From positions 20,315,076 through 20,379,075 of the forward strand of contig CM049309.1 in assembly GCA_026874595.1 (NCBI GenBank): DNA of 64,000 bases, given 5' to 3'. The DNA is from Sipunculus nudus (Eukaryota; Annelida; Sipuncula; Golfingiida; Sipunculidae). Made by a program: the position numbers and the translations under genes. Shown piece by piece: positions 57,329 to 64,000 of this stretch (its first letter is position 1; every line of letters begins with the position of its first letter). The notes below the pieces were generated by a model that was not told where the DNA came from, ran no database searches, and saw only the letters and a program-made list of their open reading frames with translations.

Positions 57329-59111
57329 AAAGCCCTGTTATTTTGAAAGTTAATTACAGGTGCGCCAGGTATAGGGTGCTCATTCTTAAATAAGCAATGC
57401 CAAGATTTGGAGGTACCTTTCACAAAAAATCAGGATTTCCTCTTCTTCATGTACTGCTAACTGAAATGTCTTAGTATAAAATATTTGAAACTTTAGATAG
57501 TGGGTGTTCATGTGTAGACGGCTATAACATAAATATTTCTTCAAAATGTGGATATTAACTGGAAAGTCTAAACAATCAATATGTGGTGAAAATGCTCATC
57601 TATGCTTATAACCTGCAAAATATCATCAGTTAAATGTACTCCTCACCGTAATATCATTGATATGTTCGATCTAGTGGCATTTAAACGGTGCATTTTGTAT
57701 TGGGGGGGGGGGGGTCTCGGTGTTTTGACCAAGCAGAGCAGATTTAAGATTCGCTCCCTCAGTGTAGAAACATACGGATACTATCGTAATCACGGGGCTG
57801 TTCATTAATATCGTCAATGTATGATCTACAATGTATGAAACAAATGTGGATGAATTACTTTACTTGTAAGGGAAATAAATATCTAAAAATCATGCTGCTA
57901 CAGCCTCATGAAAACTTTGGGGCAAAAACACCCAATATTTTGGCAAAATCTGGGATGTGGGGTATCCATGTGAAGTTCGCCCATGCTCCTCCCTTAAGGA
58001 CCCTTATATTTCAGTGATCATATATAACACAAGACTTTCATTCACATTCCTGTCTTTACAAAGATGAATTAAAGTTTATTTGCACAGGTTTTTGCTTGAC
58101 AAAATTGCCCAGTTATCTAAGTTATGTGTGCGTAGTAATATAGCCTATAATGAGAGATACACAGGGGCTGCATATAAGTTAAAGTGATAATCCGAAGTGA
58201 ACATTGTAAATGTATTAGTTTTCTTTAAAAGCGAAAATGAAATTCAATTCAATGAGTAACAGAACAATTGTGGTTCAAGTGTACGCAGGGATTATTAAAA
58301 TTATTAGTGTATTAACGTACTAGTTAACATAATGTAAGCATTATTTTATAATATTCTATGTTCCTTCCCTTCGACATCCCTGTTCATTTTAAAAGCCTAC
58401 CTTTAAGATTTTGAAAAATAATCCTCCATATTTTCATTCAATTTATGAAATATACAATAAGGTTTCTTATATAGAGTACAAATAGCTAGAAATATATTAT
58501 TTTTATGGTGTACTGTTTATTCCAATTTCCATTTGTTTCACAGATAAGGTTTATTGCATCGCTTGGACTACTGCCTGCTCAAAAATGGTTTTCTATGTTA
58601 ACGCAAGTGAAGAGCAATCATTGGGATTTTTAACTACCAGTTCCATTATTTTAATAAGATGACGCGTTAAAGATATATAAGTATCATTATAAATGAAAAT
58701 AAATTAAATGCATTTATTTCTAAAGAAGGCAACAATAAAAACTGAATACTGGAATTATTTATGTTACCAATTTACATGTATCAAGTACTCCCTGCTGCTT
58801 TCGAAGGATTACAATCTTAACACTCTATAGGATCCCCACAGGACTGCCTTTGTTAATGACACCTCATTTATATCATCTTATCTGTCAACCTCACTGCTGT
58901 CCAGCATTGGCCTGACTGCCCAGATGCACAGCTGATATAGGCTACTGGTGTCTGTGGATGTAGGTCAGCGATATCAGAGCTGTGTCACTTGTGGACATGC
59001 ACTGCATGCACCTATGTGGAGAGGCAAGTTTTCAGGGCTGACCAAGACTCTGTTCCTTCACACGCAGATTTTTTATAAGCAATTCACTCTCTATTTGTTT
59101 CTGTCTCAGGA
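57329..59111. other. Spacer, no gene seen
   Basis: AT-rich DNA with a G-run at about 57,702-57,714 and short frames only. I recognise no protein motif, RNA gene or array. Confidence 0.5.
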
Positions 59112-59166
59112 ATATTTTTAGAAACAATTTGCGGATCTCCCCCCCCCCCCCGGCCAATTTTTTTTA
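59112..59166. repeat. Half-unit of the ~120 bp hairpin satellite
   Basis: ACAATTTGCGGATCTCC, a C-run and GGCCAATTTTTTTT match the second half of the satellite unit that fills 61.5-62.6 kb. It breaks off exactly where the GCGAACCTGTG element starts. Confidence 0.65.
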
Positions 59167-61468
59167 GCGAACCTGTGAGCTTATGCGATGGCGCAGCGTC
59201 CTCCGTCCGTCGTCAGCCGTCCGCCGTCCGCGGCTGGCTTTCCGACGTCCATGGCTGTAAGTCAGAAACTGTCGGAACTAGCAGCTCCAAATTACAGGTA
59301 AAAATTTGTCACATGTGAAACTTGGTGCCCTAGAGCTAATTATTTAGTATCTGCATTAATTTAGATTTCATAGAGAAAAAAGTTAAAAACCTTTAAAAAT
59401 CTTCTTCTCTGAAACTGTCCAGCCAAATTGTCCAATATTTCACAGAAATGATCCCTGGAACAATCTCTCTCAAGTTTGTTCGAATGGTGCCAGTTCGGAG
59501 ATTTTTTGGCCGAGTTACAGGAGTTGAACTTAGTCATCTGTCAAAAAAAAGCACACTTAAATTAAAATCTCAGAAACTGCTAGAGCTATAATGACCAAAT
59601 TTTATACCAATGTTTGTCACATATGTCATATTTGATTTTGAGGCATTAGTGGCGCCACCTACATTGATGTGTTTTTTACAAGCGAAAATGTAATTTTAAA
59701 CTCTTCTAGCTTATACACTGATTTATGATGAAACTGGTCAGCTGATTGGTTTAAACTTAACAAGAATTATTCTATGGTAGGGCTCTGCCGGTTTTATAAG
59801 AATAGATTGGGTAAATAGTTTTAAAAAAGCATTGTAGCCAATTGAAAAAGGCTTTCTGAAAACAGATTTGACTTCATGCAGCCAAGTCAAGAGGTCACTC
59901 AGTACAAACAGGTGGGGTCCTGACATCACCATGGCAACTGACCTGGCTCTGAGGGGGGGGGGTGTCTAGACAATGTGTCTAGACGTCTAGACACAGCGTC
60001 GAGACGTCTGGACACAATGTTTAGATGCAGAATTCCCAGATTATTGGAACTATATCTTTCAACTGTTTGAAAAAACTTGGTTTGCATTTTAGGCGAATCG
60101 GGTTAATCATCAGGTCACATGTGAACTGCTGCGCTTTCATTTTTGGTTGACCTTCATCATAGGCTAAACTGGTGGTGCCACCTGCAACCATTTATGCACA
60201 GCGTCCATCTGTTCATCTGCCTTAGGTTAAAATCACTCATATCACAGCATTGGTTTGACTTTTCCACTTGAAATTTTGCAGGTATTATACATCCTGGACA
60301 GCTTTCTTGATTTTATGACAGGTGGCGCCACCTACATTCATGTTTACTCTGCAGACATCCAAGCTCATATCTCGGGAACCGTTTGACCGATTTGGCCAAA
60401 ATTTTGCTTGTGTATAGATCTCACATAGCTCTTCATCATAGGCAAAACTGGTGGCGCTACTTGCAACCAATTATGCACAGCATCCATCTGTTCATCTGCC
60501 TTTGGATAATATCACTCATATCACAGCAGTGGTTTGGCTTATCCACCTGGAATTTTGCAGGTTTATACATCCTGGACAGCTTTCTCGATTTATGACAAGT
60601 GGCGCCACCTACATTCACGTATACTCTGCAAACAACCAAGCTCATATCTCGGGAACCGTTTGACCGATTAGGCCAAAATTTTGCATGTATATAGATCCTA
60701 CATAGCTCTTCATCATAGGCAAAACTAGTGGTGCCACCTGCAACTACTTATGCACAGCGTCCATCTGTTCATCTGCCTTTGGATAAAATCACTCATATCT
60801 CAGCAGTGGTTTGACTTATCCACCTGAAATTTTGCAGTTTCATACATCCTCGACAGGTTCCTCGATTTTATGACAGGTGTCGCCACCTTCATTCACATTT
60901 ACTTTGCAGACATCCAAGCTCATATCCCGGGAACCGTTTGACCGATTAGGCCAAAATTTTGCATGTGTATAGATCTCACATAGCTCTTCATCATAGGCTA
61001 AACTGGTGGTGCCACCTGCAACCATTTATGCACAGCGTCCATCTGTTCATAATCCTGAGGTTAAAATCACTCATATCACAGCAGTGGTTTGACTTTTCCA
61101 CTTGAAATTTTGCAGGTAATTTACATCCTGGACAGCTTTCTTTATTTTATGACAGGTGGCACCACCTTCATTCACGTTTAAGCTGCAGACATCCATGCTA
61201 ATATGCAACACACCACGCTCTATTCCCCTTGCCACTTAATCCATGCCACACTTCACCCGTCCCATTCTGATTTCTGTGGATACACATAGTGGCTTGTCAA
61301 CTACCCATATTCTGGTTTTAAAATGTCCTAGTCCGAAACTTTCAGGTCAGAAACGTCCATTTTGCTGAAACTATAATGACTAAGGTAGATATGCAGGACA
61401 TAGGAGGATCACTATTAAATTTTAAAAATAAACCTCCATTCATACTCCTAAACTCTGCACAGGTTCGC
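59167..61468. mobile_element. 2.3-kb repeat element with GCGAACCTGTG inverted ends
   Basis: GCGAACCTGTG at 59,167-59,177 is matched by its exact reverse complement at 61,458-61,468. The first part is GC-rich (GCGTCCTCCGTCCGTCGTCA near 59,198). The remainder consists of diverged 'ctcagaaactg / ccaaattt' segments and a ~279-bp tandem array. No transposase is present. It appears to sit inside a unit of the ~120-bp satellite, the missing half of which begins near 61,489. Confidence 0.55.
60140..61200. repeat. ~279 bp tandem satellite
   Basis: Nearly four copies. The landmark GACAGGTGGCGCCACC recurs near 60,317, 60,595, 60,872 and 61,151, that is every 278-279 bp. Each unit also has TCTCGGGAACCGTTTGACCG, ATAGCTCTTCATCATAGGC and CACAGCGTCCATCTGTTCAT. 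As 279 is divisible by three, similar short open frames recur in every unit; these are not genes. Confidence 0.88.
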
Positions 61469-62560
61469 ATTAGGCCTGTAGGCCTTGTTCTGGTAAATCC
61501 GCAAATTGCAAGCGAATTCGTACTTTGACAACCAGGCCCCCTCTCTCCTGGGCGCCAAGGTCAAAAATTGCTAGCAATTTGCCGATTCCCCTCGGCCAAT
61601 TTTTTTTTTCGGGTCAATCCGCAAATTGCTAGCAAATCGCTACTTTGACACCTAGGCCCCCTCTCTCCTGGTCGCTGAGGTCGCAATTTGCGGATACCCC
61701 CCGGCCAATTTTTTTTTTTTTTTTTTGCTTAAATCCGCAAATTGCTAGCAAATTTCTACTTTGACAGCCAGGCCTCCTCTCTCCTGGGCGACCGAGTCTG
61801 AAATTGCTAGCAATCTGCGGATACCCCCGGCCAATTTTTTTTCTGGTAAATCCGCAAATTGCTAGCAAATTGCTACTTTTACAACCAGGCCCCCTCTGTC
61901 CTGTTCGCCGACGTCGCAAGTTGCTAGCAATTTGCGGATAACCCCCGGCCAATTTTTTTTTCTGGTAAATCCGCAAGTTGCTAGCAAATTGCTACTTTGA
62001 CAAACAGTCCCCCTCACTCCTGGTCGCCCAGGTCGCAAATTGCTAGCAATTTCCGGATACCCCCGGCCAAATTTTTTTTCGGGTAAATCCGCAAATCGAT
62101 AGCAAATTGCTACTTTGACAACCAGGCCCCCTCTGTCCTGTTTGCCGACGTCGCAAGTTGCAAGCAATATGCGGATACCCCCTGACAAATTTTTTTGGGG
62201 GGTAAATCCGCAAATTGTCCGCAAATTGCTAGCAAATTGCTACTTTTACAACCAGGCCCCCTCTGTCCTGTTCGCCGACGTCGCAAGTTGCTAGCAATTT
62301 GCGGATAACCCCCGGCCAATTTTTTTTTTCTGGTAAATCCGCAAGTTGCTAGCAAATTGCTACTTTGACAAACAGTCCCCCTCTCTCCTGGGCGCCCAGG
62401 TCGCAAGTTGCTAGCAATTTGCCGATATCCCCCGGCCAATTTTTTTTTTCGGGTCAATCCGCTAATTGCTAGCAAATTGCTAATTTGAAATCCAGGCCCC
62501 CTCTGTCCTGGTGGCCCAGATCGAAAATTTCTAGCAATTTGCTGACACCCCCCGCCATTT
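61469..62560. repeat. ~120 bp hairpin-forming satellite
   Basis: About nine units. Each has TCCGCAAATTGCTAGCAA, a CAGGCCCCCTCTCTCCTG core, GCAAGTTGCTAGCAATTTGC and CGGATACCCCCGGCCAATTT. The first and third pieces are mutual reverse complements, so every unit can fold into a stem of roughly 18-20 bp. The repetitive minus-strand frames (NLLAICGFTRKK-type) are artefacts. Confidence 0.88.
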
Positions 62561-62567
62561 TTTTCTC

Positions 62568-62822
62568 ATGGAAACGTCTCCGCGGAAATCCAAAAAGTCC
62601 TATAAGCTTAAGTACAAGGAATACAGGAAAACCGACAGTTCCCCGCCTCCACAGTTAAACTGTGGCCTGTACATTGCTGTACAATCTTACGTACTTTCTT
62701 ACTCATATTTCAGGATCTACAAATATCCATGCGTGTCATCAAGTTATTTTCTGCCTGTGCATACAGGTCTTACCATTATAGTAATAACCATGATCATACA
62801 TTCAAGAAATTGCTCAGTCTGA
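62568..62822 (+). CDS. Hypothetical ORF with basic N-terminus
   Basis: ATG at 62,568 opens METSPRKSKKSYKLKYKEYR followed by KTDSSPPPQ, a basic and proline-ended stretch that looks more protein-like than the hydrophobic, tyrosine-rich remainder. If real, only the first 30 or so codons may be coding, with a splice near 62,660. No family is recognised. It starts directly after the last satellite unit. Confidence 0.2.
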   Translation: METSPRKSKKSYKLKYKEYRKTDSSPPPQLNCGLYIAVQSYVLSYSYFRIYKYPCVSSSYFLPVHTGLTIIVITMIIHSRNCSV

Positions 62823-64000
62823 GTAGGAAAATCATGTGTATTTATTCGCTCAGAAAAAGTCTTCCTAAGTGACAGGGTCACAAATTAAAGTTCTATAACA
62901 TTGGACATCATCCTATTATCATATGTCTGCTACTACTTAATCATCACACCCTGCTATGTCTTCTCCTACTCTCGATTTGAATTCACCCCATCCTATGTCT
63001 CCTACTACTATAATCGCTGTAAATTCATTTTTGCATAATCTAGTATTATAGATGACACAGCATCTTTCCTTTAGACCAGGTTTTCGAATAAATCATATAA
63101 CCTAGAAAAATGAAACCTTTACATGCATCTGCAAATTGCAACAGTGGACCGGGAAAAGGTCTTTTTAAGTCAGCACAGCTGTTTAACAACTTTGGTGTAT
63201 TCCGAGAGGAGATTTTTTTCCTGGATGCTTCTCCATACAGCTGTAGTATTTCCGCCAATATGGGAGGTAAAATCACCCAATCCTCCCATGTCTACTACTA
63301 CTACTTTTGCTTTGAAACCACTCATGCGGTATCTAATTCTTATAAAAGGAATTCGGATCACGTTTGTTCACAGTGTTCTCTATACCCGTGTTGGGTACAA
63401 TATTGTGCCATACATCCTTTTAAAGGTTTTTCCCCGCAGTGACAAAGGCAATAAGAAAATAAATAAATTTTAATATACATATAATTTTGAGTGATTTTTC
63501 CGGGTTTTTTTACCGAGCACAGCCGAACTGGCTTCAGCAATCACAGGAATGCGTGCATAGTGGTCACTTGACTTCTTACACTAAGGACTATTTTTCATAT
63601 GAATAAGGCTTGCTTTCAATGAGAAAATTAACCCACGTGCGTGTTCGGTTAAAGAGAAAAACACATGTTTCTCGCTTTATGAAATGGAGAGATCATCCCA
63701 GGAGGATTAATGACAAAACCTAATTCAATGTCCCAGTTTCAGGAACACTGCTGGGGTGGTGTTGGGGGTTTCAGGCCTCAAATTTGTCTGATAAAATGAA
63801 AAAAAAGGTTGCGGTGGCTGAAAATGGGATACGGACCCACTGCATGGAGACCCGCTGGGCCCGCTTCTGCTACTTACGATGTATGCATATTTCTATTTCA
63901 GTTTCCCTGCAACGAACATTTAATTAATCTTTCATGTGTTCCTCACATCAACCTATTATTTATACGACCAACGATAGAACCCAGTCAAATATCAACGAAA
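62823..64000. other. Right-hand flank, no gene seen
   Basis: Overlapping short frames on both strands at 63,046-63,540 have no recognised motif, and none stands out as coding. No array or element end was identified before the window stops. Confidence 0.45.

Noticed and set aside
60285-61025. Similar 60-70 codon frames repeated on both strands
   Set aside because: They arise from the 279-bp tandem unit, a multiple of three.
61629-62475. Minus-strand frames of 115-121 codons with repeated NLLAICGFTRKK
   Set aside because: Direct translation of the ~120-bp satellite; no conserved domain.
63046-63540. Overlapping 60-116 codon frames on both strands near the right end
   Set aside because: No frame has a recognisable domain or splice context, and the two strands compete equally.

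Overview
The window is AT-rich eukaryotic DNA, probably from a marine invertebrate genome. A bivalve or other mollusc is my best guess, but no single-copy gene proves it. I recognise no complete host gene, bacterial-type operon, rRNA, tRNA or CRISPR. Nearly all of it is satellite DNA and transposable elements, some nested. Some open frames begin at non-ATG codons, so starts were rechecked wherever a gene is claimed.

Layout: 0-8.4 kb is satellite-rich: a CTGCAG minisatellite, a 31-33 bp satellite with a higher-order insert, and a dimeric ~158 bp satellite, each of the latter two split by an unrelated insert. A candidate host promoter and first exon lie at 8.54-8.69 kb. From 8,756 to 22,530 lies a candidate ~13.8 kb cut-and-paste DNA transposon. 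It has CCCAGCYAGCA inverted ends, a GTAG direct repeat at both edges, and palindrome-rich subterminal blocks. It carries two minus-strand genes: a frameshifted tnp2/CACTA-like transposase and an intron-rich DUF4806-type gene.

From 22,832 to 30,476 lies a young LTR retrotransposon on the minus strand, with 1,136-bp LTRs, ATATA target duplication, PBS and PPT. Its pol order is protease-integrase-RT-RNase H although its proteins are Ty3/gypsy-like, the signature of Gmr1-like elements. A +1 frame change splits the protease at its active-site motif.

Three L1/Tx1-like LINEs follow: A (about 32.6-37.4 kb, +, decayed), B (about 42.6-45.9 kb, +, intact ORF1, ORF2 cut off inside RT) and C (about 46.9-51.8 kb, -, near full length but decayed). 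LINE B lies between blocks of a ~70-bp multi-type satellite (38.35-42.55 and 45.90-46.53 kb), which reverses orientation near 39.13 kb and contains a 1,284-bp tandem duplication.

The last 12 kb has an interleaved inverted-repeat cluster (53.7 kb), a candidate 2.5-kb element with terminal inverted repeats and a recurring GTAACGTATGTATC-like motif (54.8-57.3 kb), and a 2.3-kb repeat with GCGAACCTGTG ends apparently inserted into a ~120-bp hairpin-forming satellite (59.1-62.6 kb). The genes seen serve element mobility. The most interesting unit is the two-gene DNA transposon, where an accessory protein and palindromic end repeats may work together as TnpA and its sites do in plant En/Spm.
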